Assembly: GCA_021234535.1 (NCBI GenBank)
Contig: CM037840.1
Coordinates: 7,987,094-8,051,093 of the forward strand
Length of the DNA stretch: 64,000 bases
Origin: Stichopus chloronotus
Lineage: Eukaryota; Echinodermata; Holothuroidea; Aspidochirotida; Stichopodidae
Direction of reading: 5' to 3'
The position numbers and the translations under genes are program-made. This document shows, one piece after another, positions 13,320-26,286 of the stretch; the first letter of the stretch is position 1; each line of letters starts with the position of its first letter. The notes under the pieces were generated by a model that saw only the letters and a program-made list of their open reading frames with translations, had not been told where the DNA came from and searched no databases.

Positions 13320-14777
13320 TCATGTTGAGTTCATTGACTTCCGGGTCATAAGATAACCCACCGTTGAACCGATGATTAATAAGAGACCAGCGAGAGAAAT
13401 TACTTCCAGACTCTCGTCAAACACAAGTACTTGAGCGAGAAAAGAGAGCGGAGATGAAGTACAAGATATAACTACGGAAACGTTTGCTACGATTTCGTAT
13501 TTGGCTGCAAGTGAAACGAACAAAGTCGTAAGCAGTGCAAAGATGCTGAATATCAACATGTAAATCCAGTGTAAAATGTCAACCTTAAAAGACCAGCCGT
13601 TTGTTACAGAGAGGAACACTCCGGCAAGAACCATGCCAACATAGCCTGATACTAGGACGGATAAGTATGAGTCTGCATTTCCTCGGTAGGAGAGCTGACG
13701 TACGGGAAGCAGCGCCATTGACAAAGAACACAAGGCTAGGCAGGCGAGAATCATCCCAAAAAATTCGTCACCATTCGGAGGATCAGAGCCAGAGCCATCG
13801 GAAATCATTCCATTCAGAAACGTCGGTTTCGCTAGCAGGGCGATCCCGACGAAATTTATTGCAAAGAAAACCATCGACAGCAACGGAATCTTTTCCTTTA
13901 GTACTAGATATCCCAAAATGGCGCATGGTATGGGGGTGTTAACTGCAACGGCAGTTACGTTGCCGATGTCTGCGTACTTGAAGGCAGTGAACATCAATAT
14001 ACCGCCACAGTTGATGAAAGTTCCGTAGAGAATATAAAGTAAAATGTCGACTGTTCCGTAATCTTTACTCTTTGACCACGTGACCAGTGGGAGAATAATG
14101 AGATACGTAAAGTTTCTAATAAATATGGACTGAACTGGTGAAAAGTCAGAATTGCTATCGGCCAGACTCACAAATGTGAATTGCCCACAGCTGCAGATCC
14201 CACACAGAATTGCAAACAGCAGTCCCTTTCGATCGGTGAATCGTTGACATGGTGATAGTGGCTGGTCTGCTTGATGGGTCCTGTCACCTGCAGTTTGTGG
14301 TAGTTTTTCGTCGAAATCATGCGATCCCCTGATATGAAAACGATATATGTAGTTTATAGGCCAAATTATCTTCGAAAAGGGATCTTCTTGTTTGAAGGAG
14401 CAATATTCAATGAATACATGAACGTTTGTATAGATTAATACACGTATGATCCATATATATTCAACTTAATAATAAGCAAATTGTGGTTTTAGAGAGCAAA
14501 CTGAATTTGTCAAACTTAAAGTGTCATAGCTTGTAACAACATCGGGGTGCATTCTGTGCAATTAAATTAAGAACATCCTAGATATTGCCACGCTATCATT
14601 TCAATGGGACTACCACGAAGTTCTTACAAACGAAGAATAAGATTTCCGATTTGTACGAACTTTTACAATTTCGGTGAAAATCACAAGACACATCATTTAC
14701 CTGGACGAGTCTGATTTCCCTTCTTGCAGTAAGCAAGTTGTTTGGTTTCTTTCCTCAAATGATTCAGTAACAGCCAT
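13320..14777 (-). CDS. SLC35G-like EamA/DMT transporter, paralog A1
   Basis: Predicted join of exon 1 (14777-14701, donor AG|GTAAAT) and exon 2 (14328-13320, acceptor CATATCAG), about 361 residues. The phase-2 intron of 372 bp splits an Arg codon. The N-terminal 60 residues are polar and end in QRFTDRKG just before the first span. Ten hydrophobic spans follow at about 62-80, 96-110, 121-141, 148-170, 174-192, 215-233, 249-268, 277-298, 306-328 and 334-353. Two EamA repeats are visible: YADIGNVTAVAVNTPIPCAI with KEK after span 4, and the second half from FFGMILACL. The family moves small organic solutes across internal or plasma membranes; human SLC35G1 has been linked to the STIM1 calcium-entry system, but the substrate here is unknown. 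The open frame extends upstream of any internal start, so the ATG in exon 1 is preferred. This is the one A copy with no frame defect. Confidence 0.88.
14701..14777 (-). CDS. paralog A1, coding exon 1
   Basis: ATG at 14777, then MAVTESFEERNQTTCLLQEG and KSDSS, and two bases of a split Arg codon before GTAAAT. The 77-nt length and phase equal those of exon 1 of A2, and the text is close to exon 1 of A2 and A3, which supports the start. Confidence 0.8.
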
Positions 14778-15399
14778 GTCACGTTGAAGATTCAGCCTTC
14801 GATACGAAATAATGGTTGTAGTTTCTACTAATATCAGAAGTGAGGGATTCTCTCTTTTAATTCTTGTCACTGCAGTATGATAAGTAATTAGAATGATATG
14901 AGAAATGGTGACAAAATTTGGATTGTTTCGTTTTCTGCTGGTCGGTAAGATGGTAACCAATTAATTTTTATGGCATGTTTACGGCATTTGATGTAAGTAA
15001 AGAAACTGTTCTCTCAAAGAAAGCAACCCAATACGATGAGTACACAACGAGCAAACGCAATCAGGTTCCACACTGTTGTAGATGTAAAGTGTAAGGTGCT
15101 TCCTTGAATATTTATGTATATAATCTCATTCTTCTATTAGAAAAACTCTGAATTCTATTACATTACCGATGAGATTTAGTTATAAGGCGTCCAAAGCCAA
15201 AGTGTGTATTGATTCACTGTCCAATAATGGTCAAAATTCTGGAAAATTTATATCAACAAATTTCTGCATCTCATAATATTCACCACAAACATACAACCAT
15301 GCATATGGCCTTCACCTTTAATCCTTACGCAGAAAAATGATAGGCTTTGATAAACAACAGGGATGCATCCTACTCAATCAAATCGTCGTTGTGAATGTG

Positions 15400-15565
15400 A
15401 CAGATTGTATATAAAGTCAAATTCACCTAACAACATCGAAAAATAAATAAAAACAACTATGGTCAAATTTTAAATGCGTACGAGCAAGTGCCTTTGATCA
15501 TGAATTAGGGTCCTGTCGTGGCCTGATGAGTCAACAAAATGCACGAAAACGGTGTTGACGTGGTT
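15400..15565 (+). repeat. dispersed repeat, copy 1 (SINE-like?)
   Basis: Related along most of its length to 33715-33842. Shared pieces are 'acagattgtatataaag' against 'acagactgtatgtaagg', 'gatcatga', 'gtcgtggcctgatgagtc' against 'gccgtagcctgatgtgtc', and 'gacgtggt'. The copy at 33.8 kb has GAGTTCGAAACCC, which resembles the B box of RNA polymerase III promoters. A (GT)n tract follows directly. Confidence 0.4.
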
Positions 15566-16004
15566 TGTGTGTGTGTGTGTTACAGTATGTATACGGTAAT
15601 ACATTCTAGAAAGTGTGCCAGTGAATACAGAATATTTGTTTAGGGTGCAGTTTGCACTCAAGGAATTACTTTTGCATATGTAAGATGGGATAAGTGGTTT
15701 GGGAGATATTAAAGTGTTGTTTGTCAACACATAGATACCGCCCTCAGCATCATCTACAATGCCATTAAGCAAAGTTTAACTTTAAGACTCTCAAAATGAA
15801 GAACTATCACTGTAGACTCCGCTTCAGCAATCATAAACATAGTATATACATAGTAACAGCATTGGCTTGCCTGGACTACTTACGCGTATACTCATGGATA
15901 CATATATCTACGTCCTTGTCCTAGTTAAGTGTAATTGGTGGAGCAATCGCACACGATCGTTATCACTGTATATGGTACAGTGTTTTGTGAAGCCCACCAG
16001 CGAT

Positions 16005-16170
16005 ATTCGATAACTCGTTACAGCTTACAAACTTTGATTAAATCAAGACGAAAATGAATTGGATTTTGCATTAAATCTTTCCTTGCTTACCTACATGACG
16101 TCACGGTCAATTGCCTCGTGGTTTAAATTTTTAATTACATTTAAGTTTTGTCTCTTTTCGGAAACCATAA
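16005..16170 (+). promoter_or_regulatory. conserved upstream module, copy 1, with CRE
   Basis: Shares 'gataactcgttacagc', 'ttaaatct', TGACGTCA (16096-16103) and 'tttgtct.ttttc' in the same order with 29630-29790, and more loosely with 36588-36770 and 49015-49165. It lies about 1.2 kb 5' of the A1 start. The palindrome is the CREB/ATF consensus. Whether this is a promoter or an unrelated repeat is not settled by sequence. Confidence 0.45.
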
Positions 16171-18015
16171 TAATTTATAATTTATTTGTTATAATTTCTT
16201 TCTTAGTATTTCTTTTTATTATAAATGCTGCCTTATCTCGAATAAGTTGCCACCGATTTGTTTTCCAGAATTAAATTATAACACTCACTTTTGAGAGATA
16301 AACATGTTCCCCTGTACAGTGTACAGCCGCCAATTTCATCAATGGCCCTCGTCATAATACATGACGCGCAGAATGTCGTTTCCACTTTATAGGCAAAGTC
16401 TGTTAAGTTTAGCAGATCAAATTAATATACCCGATAAGATAACAAAACTGATACGACGCTAACCTAAATTTTGATGTTTTTGGCGTAATCGCTTCATGGT
16501 TGGGACCCAAATAATGGTAAACTTCATCAGTCTCACCGATTTTCAAAACTCCAATGAAGTACAACATGCTGATGTTCAAGCTAAAATGTCACTTGTGGAT
16601 GCAATACTCTGCAATAAGGTTGCTAACATCATGTGCCATGAAATGAGTTTCGCCGTGTCCATTGCGGCTCTTGGCATATAACTCCCCCCCCCCCCCCACA
16701 CCACCATTTTGTCAAGCTACTCAAAAAATTTTGTCTTAACATGAATTTAAATAGGCTTGGAGGGAGACCATGGGACTCCGTGTGAAGTACAAAAATATAT
16801 AATAATTATAATTCCAAAAAGGAAATTATTTTAAGTTTCAGAAGGGTGTATCGTCATGATCTGATAGCCTAAGTAGTTTTCGAAAACTTTATACAAAAAT
16901 AATCAGTTCAAATACAATCACTACGTTACTCCCATGATTACATTTTAATCTCAAACATAATTATTCAGGCACTAAAGTTTTGCCCCAAGTTTACATATTT
17001 TCGCCTTTCCTGTGCTCTCTCCTGACCACGCAGCTTTTTTTCTGCACCCATTTACCATCAGGGTTGCCGAGAGGGGGGGGGGGGGTGGCGCAACTTTAGG
17101 GCCCGAAAACCATGTCATAGACTAATATACAAATTACAACCATACAACCATTAGGAAATCATTACAACAAGTTTATTTCAAGCATGCCTTTTTCACAACC
17201 TGACAACCATGATACACATTCGCAAACTTCACAAAATCTTTACAAACTAAAAAGTTATATGAATAGTACTATCGGCACTTGGATACTGACAGTTGTGGAT
17301 CGACCTGAACCCCCACCCTAAACCAAAACTAACAAAACATGTAATATCCCTTGACTTGGATGTTGATATATGAGTATGTACACTGACGGGGTACCTGAGG
17401 TGGTGGCCTTCGAAGGCAAATCCCCCAGGGACAAAGGTGGAGAAGTTGTAGAAATTTTCAGCTCTCTTAATATTTGTCAAGTCATGTAATATGAAATACA
17501 AAAGGATTCGCAGTTCATAATGATGCTTGTATCATCTAAATACCTTATGATGTGTATTAACATTCTTCATAGATTAAGAAATTGCAGACATGATATCGTT
17601 ATTTGAAGGCTGGCCACATCCAGCTTAGAATACCAAGAAAGGGTTGTTATCGGCCATCTGGGCATTTCTGAAGCCAACAAATTCTTGGACGCTCCCCTTC
17701 CTCCACTCAACTCCCCCCCCCCCCCATATATTTTTCTCGAACCACGGCACCTGGATATGCAGTGGACCATGTGGCGTGAGTGTGCATCAGGAGACTCTGT
17801 ATCCAGTCTCGGTTCATCTCTCTATGACCCTGATCATAACTTTTCACTGGTCCCCTAAAACTATTTTTGCACGGCTATGCCCCTGCCTTTAATATGTGAG
17901 ATTCTCCTAATTGCGTAATCTACTTGTCGATACATTCTACCCACTTATCACCAGCACAAAGGGATTACACAGTCATCAGCTTCAGGATTTTAAACGGAAC
18001 GGGAGTTACACGAAT
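16171..18015. other. intergenic with one dispersed-repeat copy
   Basis: Contains C/G runs at 16683-16697 and 17080-17093 and a copy of the G/C-run-associated repeat at about 17570-17745 ('cagacatgat', 'aaggctggccacatccagc', 'ttcttggacgctcc', then a C run). No gene seen. Confidence 0.4.
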
Positions 18016-19020
18016 GTATGGAAAGCCGTTTGAACCTTTTTAATCAGAATTTTAGATATCTCAAATTGTGTCTTATTGTGGATATCTACTATTCTAGATA
18101 TCTGAAATTGCATTGGAGATATCCTAAAATTCAGTGCGAGATACCTTTAATTCAATTCGAAATATTTAAGATTTAAATCGAGATATCTGAAATTAAATTT
18201 TAGATCTCTAAAAAAGGATTTCAGATATCCCAAATGCAATTGCAGATACCTAAAATTCATATTCATCAGCTATGCAAAGGCGTCAAATAGGAAAAAAGTT
18301 GCGCAACAGAACCCTATATTACATCATGCACTGCGTGTACGTATCCTTGTGGTGTGCTTATAGCCTCATAGCTGTCTGTTTTCAGGACTCAGCTTGGCGT
18401 TAAGGCGCGTTCACACTACAACGAATTCGGGTCGGAATACGATCCGATTTTTTTTATTTTTAGTAAATATCTTCTCCATCTCTGATCGAAAAGAACCGAA
18501 AATTTGCTAACTTGTGTAAATAAATGATTTGTATCGCATGACTAAGAAAATCAAATTTATACTAATTATTTCGTGACGTCACACCGACAGACAGCTTTTA
18601 TCGGACCACGAGTGTCCGATAAAAGCTGTCTGTCGGTGCGTCACGAAATAATAAGATAACATTTCATTTTCGTAGTCCTCTGGTACAAATCATACATCAT
18701 ACATCATGCAGATAGATACCTAAAACCGAATTTAATATATCTGAAACTGAATTGCAGATATCTGAAACTGAATTTAAGATATCAGAACTCGAGTTAGAGC
18801 TTTCTATAACAAAATTAGAGATATCTGAAATAGAGTTTAATGCATCTGAAACAGAATTAAAGATGTCTGAAATAGAATTTTCCAATATCTAAAATTCTCT
18901 GGTATGTTCGAGATGTCTTAAATCATTTCAAGTTATCTGCAATTACTTTCTGCTATCTCTAATAAATTTAAGATACCTAAAACTAAACTTGACATTAAAT
19001 GTTAAAACGGCTTTCCATAC
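18016..19020. mobile_element. foldback element with inverted ends and central hairpin
   Basis: The left end gtatggaaagccgttt (18016-18031) is the exact reverse complement of the right end at 19005-19020. Inside each end are runs of degenerate units built on 'agatatctgaaattgaattt' (18050-18265 and 18715-18990). At the centre, 25-bp perfect arms at 18582-18606 and 18614-18638 flank a 7-base loop, and imperfect pairing continues outward ('gatttgta' ... 'tacaaatc'). No transposase frame is present, so it would be non-autonomous. A clear target-site duplication was not seen. Confidence 0.65.
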
Positions 19021-21795
19021 GAACGTTGGGTTAGCACAGGTGAAGGGAAGTGTAAAGAACACGAGGGAGGGGTCACTTTAGTGATGTTGTACCAGAGAGT
19101 CTCAATTTAGAAGGAGATGACAGTTTAATTTATGCTAGACTTTTTTGGTATCAGAATAGTTTTAATTCATACGGTCCGAGTTCTCCGAACCCCTTACTTT
19201 TGTTTGATGTATTAATTATCCAGTTGGTATCCTCTTTTCACATATGCTCAGAGGCTATTAAAAGGGACAATGCTTTGATCAGAGAGTTCACTTTAAAAAT
19301 AAATTAGTCAAAACAGTCTCAATTGAGTGTGACGGTGGCGCAGAATGTACGTATACGTTAATGTTACCTCCCACAGTATTCTCAGATAGGATACGTACGT
19401 TTACAGATCGACACGAAGATGTCCGTTATCAAACCACCTCTTTGATTGGCCAACCTCTAACCTTCACTTATAAACTGAATGGTGCTTACATTCTGTGCCA
19501 CCGTGGTAATGAATTAATTCTATGAGACATCCTATGATTAAAAGCGTCGTAAGACTGTGATTGACTTCATTATTTTATCAATTTTCGGAAATTTTCACAA
19601 GTTGCACAATGTACATCCATCATGTTCAACGATGGAGTTACACAACATCGGATTGGTCTACTCTGATAGGCGATGTTATTTGCAAGAAAAGCGAATGCCA
19701 ATGTTACAACTATGGACAAAATTTTAAGAAGTTATTTACGACATAGTAGACGACGAGAATTGTTACGCTAAGTACATGATACCCTTTAAGCCCATTGAAA
19801 CTCATACAATTCGTGAACGAAAGGTATATCCTCAACGGCGAGTAGTTGGTACAAAGGAAGAAGTTTATGACGTAACTCCGTCTGAATCTCAGTTGGCCCT
19901 TGTCGTGGATGACCAATGATTTAGCAAAGAGCTCTAATACTAGGGAAGGCCCTGTCTATCCACAATACGTACCCATGCACCACGAATGAGCTTTAATTAC
20001 TCGTATGTCCAAAGATTCCTCACCCACTTCAATGGTATAACAGAATAATGCCACGTACATCATACCTCTTGGAGAGACAGTACACAGAAACAATATGAAC
20101 TTTCACAAAAAAAGATGGATTACTTTCTGCAAAACTGGAATCCTCTTGCTCCCATTACACGGGGCAGTTTTAGATTTGTTACCATTTTTAATTATGTAAG
20201 CAAGTTTGGAAGCTATAGAACTCTTAATCAGCTAGGCGTTGTGCTGTCAGAGTTGTTAGTGTCAGCGGTGCATGGAGAAAATGTGGTCATAGTGGTCTCA
20301 TGCTGTCATTGTCGTTCAATGACATCATCGGTCAAAGGTCACATACATGCAAAAAAAGAAAGATCAGTAAAAACTTAATCCTAAAGCCAGCCTAGAAAAT
20401 GTGATACATGGACAAATGCCAAAAGGTAAAGAATTAATGAGTTTCAACTGGTAAATGTGAGTCTCAAACTCCAAAATTCTTGTATCGATACCACAGTCTA
20501 AGTGTGTGAGTTAAATGTGGTGGAGTTGGAATGCCAGCTGGCCTGAGCCTGCATATGAGTGTGACTTATGTTAGAGTACCATTCCTTTTGATAGGCCTTC
20601 TTCTACTCTGTTAGTGCTTGACAGTTGTAATGGACGGCATCTTCCAGATCACAAAATAGTGCATGCCAGTGTTAGCTATATCATAACTCCATGGTTGTAT
20701 AGTCTCACTACACTGCAACGATCATAATCATGTGATATATTTGAACAGATTCTGTTGTCTTCCAAGAGGCTGTTCAGGTTGTTGCTAAGTGCGGTCGGAG
20801 AAAGCTGAGAGTCAAAGTAAAGAGAGAAATCCAAGAGGTCGCTTTTATTTTTAGGATTCCTTTATTTTTTTCGTTGATTCGTCTCACACACAAATTAAGC
20901 TCAATTATGATGATGTTGATGATGATTAATTTAAAGAAAAAAAAACAGAAAGAGATTACATGGCGCGTTTAGGAAATATTTGCGCAGGAAGAATATCACA
21001 TGACCACATGTCAACAAATGAAATTATCAGAAGAATGTTCACCCAGAGGACACGACGGCGTTTCTGAATAATTCATGAGGTCTTGATGAAACCAGACAAA
21101 CCTTTATATTTCTTTGTCTGGACGAAGTTTCGGACGAAAAAAAAATGTTTTCATGTTCGGTTTTTTTTACCCTATATTTTTAGGGTTGTTTTTTGCCTCC
21201 TGGTGACCGAGACATGGATGCGCGTATATATTTAACTAACTATCACAAGGGGACATTGCTGTGGAACTGAACGCCAGTCAAGCATGCGTCATGCTGCAAT
21301 GACACACGGTACCTGGGGAAACATGTTGCATGAAAATAGGAATTATACATGGAAATGGCTCAAAATCTGTTACACTAATTATGAGAAATAGATATTATTT
21401 CCCAAATTTCACGAATTTTCCCCAAATGTCACTCATTTTTTTCAAGGGAAATTTGGCCCCTCCGTGGCCACACCACCAGTAGCTACACCCTCTGTTTTAT
21501 TAACAGTAATACTCTACATGCAGCCAAATGCCGTGCATAAATTGATAATGCCTCTTCCTTGCTCTTCAACCAATCCGTATAAACAGTGCGCATTAACGTT
21601 AGACTCCTTTACTCTTTAAGCTTCCTTCACACTTTCCTCTCAGTTGGTTGTTACGTGATTATAGTTTATAGCCTTAAACTGTAAGGCAATATGCTCTCTA
21701 AACAAACTTGTGCAAGCGAAAATGGGTGAGACTGTAAGTCAATAACACCCGACTAAAATGACGTTTAACTGAGGAAACGTCACAAGTCGATAACC
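19021..21795. other. intergenic, no gene seen
   Basis: No coding-like frame found. A GGTCAAAGGTCA site lies near 20330 and C/G-poor repeat text near 21410-21490 ('atttggcccctccgtggcc'). Confidence 0.35.
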
Positions 21796-24700
21796 TTAGT
21801 CAAAACAACAGCTAGAACCCAAGCCACTAGGTTCGATCATTCTGAGTTTATTGACTTCCGGGTCATGAGATATCCCACCGTTGACCCGATGATTAATGCG
21901 AGTCCAACAAGGGAAATTACCTTCAAGCTCCTCGTTAAACACAAGTACTTGAGCGAGGAAAGAGAGCGGTGATGAAGTACAAGATATAACTACGGAGACG
22001 TTCGCAACGATTTCGTACTGGGTTGCCAGCGAAATGAAGAGAGTCGTGAGAAGCGCAAAGATGCTGAATATCAACATGTAAATCCAGTGTAAAATGTCAG
22101 CCTTGACAGACCAGCCGTTTGTAACAGAGAGGAACACTCCAGCCAGGACCATGCCAACATAGCCTGATACTAGGACGGATAATTGCGAATCTGAGTTTCT
22201 TCGGTAAGATAGTTGACGCACGGGAAGCAGCGCCATTGACAAAGAACACAGTGCTAGAGAGGCCAAAATCATTCCAAACCATTCGTCGCCATTCGACGGA
22301 TCAGAGTCTCCGCCACCGGAAATCATTCCCGTCAGAAACGTCGGTTTCGCTAGAAGGACGATCCCGAAGAAATTTAGTGCAAAGAAAACCATCGACAGCA
22401 TAGAAATCTTTTCTTTTAGTACTAGATAACCCAAAATGGCGCAGGGGATGGGAATATTCATCGCCAAGGCAGTTACGTTGCCGACGTCAGCGTACTGGTA
22501 GGCATTAAACAGCAACAAACCGCCAGAGTTCACAAACGTTCCGTAGAGAATATAGAGCAAAATATCGGGAATTCCGTAATTTTGACTCTTCGACCACGTG
22601 ATCAGAGGGAGGACAACGAGATAAATAACATTCCTGATAAAGAGGGACTGAACTGGTGTAAAGTTAGAATCACTATCAGCCAGTTTCACGAATGTAAATT
22701 GCAAGCAACTGCATATCCCACACAGGAACGCAAACAGCAGTCCCTTTCGGTCTGTGAACAGTTGCCATGGTAACGGGCTTGCCTGTGGAGTCTTGTCACT
22801 TGCAGGTGGGTTAAGCTTTCCTTTGGAATCCTTTAAACCCCTAATGTAAATGACAAGGAAGGGAAAAGTTATACATCAGGTATAAATATTACATACATAT
22901 CAACACAGAAACGATAGAAACGGCACCATCTAAAATGGTGGAAAGTAAAGAACCCGACTTGGATTGTGTTCAGAGTTTTCACTTTCTAGTGTGGACGCTC
23001 TTCTATTTTTTGTGTGGTATGTGTTCATACGGTACATAACATCAACAAAGGTTATTACGTATTTGCCTTTCAATGAATGTGACACAGTGTTTCAAGCTAT
23101 CCAACCACAGTTTGGGATGACTTAGGCTACGTCTGCTAACAATGTCATTTTCCATGCTTCGGTAGTACCCTCACTCAGTATGTTTTTGCAGGTTGTATAC
23201 ATAAGTCGAGATTCTTTCGAGATTTTGGAAAAAATTGAATAACGCTCAACACGCTTTTACGGGAGCATTACAAAACGTACAGAGTAACTGCAAGTGTGGA
23301 TTTGAGGAACGCTTTGTCGCCCGGCTCCATTTCTGGGCACGCATGTACATAAATTGGAATTTTTGGCTGTCCATGTGTAGTGCGGTGTCTGCATTACGGG
23401 TATATGCATCAGACCATCATATAAGGTGACCGTGGAGCGAATTGTGAAGTGCGTATGGTGGTGGAAGAGTGGGGGGGGGGGGGGGGACTTATCATGTAAG
23501 CGGCTCACTATGATCAAGAAAATAAAAGTCTAATCCTCTTTAGTGATATTCATCACACAGCACACGCATCAGCCTGTCATCATTGTATATGTTTACAGTT
23601 ACTCGGCGGTCGAATAAACTTTTTGAAATCTGTAGTGGCAAAGTACAGTCGGTAGTCCTTTAACACTATAAGCGTCCCTATACAGAGAAACCTAAACACA
23701 CTTAACACTATTTGAGTTCAGAGCCTCTATTGGTTGGCGAGTAGGTTAGCAGAAAATTTTGACTACATATATGGATGTGGGATCACAAAAAATTTCACTT
23801 CGCATGCCAATTTTCAACATACCAGGTTTCATTCAAAGGGATCTTACAGAATAACAGGACTATGACGTTTAATCAGAATGGTATCTCCGACACAGTTGCA
23901 GTCTGGCGAGTAGCGTACCAGAAAATGGTGACAACAATAATGTTGCATCGCAGGAAATAGCACTCAACGGGCTCAATTTCACTGTAATAGATTTCATTGA
24001 AGATTTCAAAAGGGACGAAACTTGATGAGACAAACTTAACGTCAGGTGTCAAGTTAACTTATTTTGACACAAATAGTGAGCGTAATTGTAGGATTACGCC
24101 GTGAAAATATTTCTTCTAGTACAGGTACGTAATCATGGCATGTGGCTATACTGACAAGTATCACCGTTAAACAAAATGGCAGCTCGCTGAAACGCTGGTA
24201 CATATGGAGTGACCATCAATTTGAGGTAAACAGGTAAAACAGGCCAACTGGTGTTTAGACTCCAATATTTTCAGAGAAGGTGGCACGCAACTCAAAACGA
24301 ACGTTTAATTGACATAAATGAATACATTTATCCTTGTTAACAAGAGATCGCATGCAAATGATTTAAGAGGTAAAAGTCTAATATTTCGTTACCGTGATGA
24401 GAAGTTTCCTGAAATAGCCAGATATAGATTCTTTTTCGTGTTTGACGTAGGGCCTACAATCTAAATTGCCATACGCAACACCGAGAGATTCCTAAGCAAA
24501 ATAATTTTTCTCTTGACAATTGGCAGTGGTGTCCCAGAATCCTCGTGACTGAAACCGTAACTGAAGCAGAAGACACTTACCACGCATATTATGTTCACTT
24601 TCTAATCCTGTTAAGGGCTTACTGAAATGTCAAGAAGAGTGCAAAAGACAGATTGCTTTTTGATCTTGGTGGCTGTACACATGACTTGCAAACGTTACAT

Positions 24701-26286
24701 ATCCCTCTAGTAATAGCCCCCTGGCCAGGCACAACCGACATGGTTTTAAACTGTTTATTAAATACAGATAAAACTGTACATTAAATATACAAGTAACAAT
24801 TTCCGTGCATACGGCACTGTACATATTTGCTCAATCTGTATGCAGTCTCAATGAAAAGGGTTCGACGGTGAGAATGAGACAGAAACTGATGGGAGTCTGT
24901 GTATGCGGCCAGATGCTCAGTGCAGTATCCACCATCATTAACCTCAGCTCTCACTTTCGGCAAAATGGTACCTGGTTTTCAATCTCGTGGTTATTATGAT
25001 CCGAACATTGATCCAAACGATCCACAGGGGCCATCGATGAAGCATGGGATTATTTTAGCAAGCTATTGGGCCTAGGTGACATCCCTTTCCACGTATATTT
25101 TTCACTTTCAATGTCACCTTTTGTGAGGTGCTGAGTGGGGGGGGGGGGGGAGATGAGCCACCTCAACATGTATCCCCAGCATACATCACGTTGGAATTTA
25201 GATCTCTAGATAGAATAATTCGTCAGGTTAGGGTTTTTAAGTGCGGCACAAGAAAATTACTGTCACACAAAGAGTTAGGCACACGCGTAATTATACCAAA
25301 AGCAGTTTTCCCCTGTTTAGCGTGAAAAAGTAAATAGCACAGTGTTCGAACTCGGTTTCTTGAGAGAATCTTAAATTATCGTCGAAATCCTCAAAATCGA
25401 TTTACATGTTTTGTGACTGGCAATGTTAAGGCAATTGGCAAATTTCCCAATCTGCTCTTGTAGATGTAGCGGGCCCTCCTTTCTAACACCTTTTAAGCCT
25501 ATCGAATCATAAAGAACAACACACAAAATATATTATTGTCGGCTACTAGTCGAACCAGGGAGCTGTTGTTTTTATAAATAACAGCTCCCTGGTTAGACTT
25601 CAGAGCAAAAGTTTTCGATAGATCTCTACCAAATAACATCATGGAGCTACTCCGAAGTCACCCCATGATAACATCTTCCTGGTAATAGGATTGTAAAAGG
25701 AAAGTGTTGGTTAAAATACGCTTGTTTATATAAAAAAGTAAAATGAGGTCTATTAGGTAAGTTCTTGGCAGCATTATAAGCCCTACATTCTCTGTAAAGG
25801 GAATATGCACGGAATACGAAAAACACACACAAATTTTGAGTAATCTCTGTACAGATTCTTGCAAACGATATGTTATACAGTATAGCTATGCATATTCATT
25901 ACAGTGATAAGTCGTAATTTGATTGGTTTACAAATCTCTCCTTCAAGTATCCCTATTGCATAAAAAAAATCCCGGACATCAAGTAGATTTGAATTACGGT
26001 GAGATACGTAACAATTCTTTCCACATCCTATGCAATGAAAGGAATGCCATATACATGCATATAGGCTACACACCACGCCTGCATTTGTACACTCGATGTA
26101 AGGAATCAAGGATAAACAAAAGCAAAATGAGATGCGGAACCTTCATGCATTTTCGATTTGATACAAAGCACAGAATCAATAAAATTATCAAATTTAATAT
26201 ATTATTTACCTCGCCGAGTCCGTTTTCTCTTCTAGCAGTAAACACGTTCTTTGGTTACTCTCCTCAAAGGAGTCAGCAGCAGCCAT
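21796..26286 (-). CDS. SLC35G-like EamA/DMT transporter, paralog A2 (3' frameshift)
   Basis: Predicted join of exon 1 (26286-26210, donor AG|GTAAAT) and exon 2 (22840-21796, acceptor TTTACATTAG), with an intron of 3369 bp in phase 2. The N-terminus is polar and ends in PWQLFTDRKG before span 1 (LLFAFLCGICSCLQFTFV). Both EamA repeats are present, with YADVGNVTALAMNIPIPCA and LAKPTFL. Nine spans match A1. At 21920/21921 an extra G (GAAGGTAATT against GAAGTAATT in A1) shifts the frame. The last span is therefore replaced by a polar tail beginning NFPCWTRINH, ending at 21796 (about 373 residues). Without the extra base the product would be about 359 residues, with the usual LIIGSTVGYLMTRKS ending and a stop at 21837-21839. 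The extra G also makes a donor-like AG|GTAATT. A sequencing error, a null allele or a new splice site are all possible. Confidence 0.8.
25553..25594. mobile_element. short palindromic element, AACCAGGGAGCTG ends
   Basis: AACCAGGGAGCTGTT (25553-25567) pairs perfectly with AACAGCTCCCTGGTT (25580-25594) across a 12-base AT-rich loop. The same 13-base end sequence bounds the element at 51791-52769. It lies in intron 1 of paralog A2. Confidence 0.5.
26210..26286 (-). CDS. paralog A2, coding exon 1
   Basis: ATG at 26286, then MAAADSFEESNQRTCLLLEE and KTDSA, and two bases of a split Arg codon before GTAAAT. The length (77 nt) and phase match exon 1 of A1. It lies far from exon 2 and would be missed without the paralogs. 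Confidence 0.75.
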
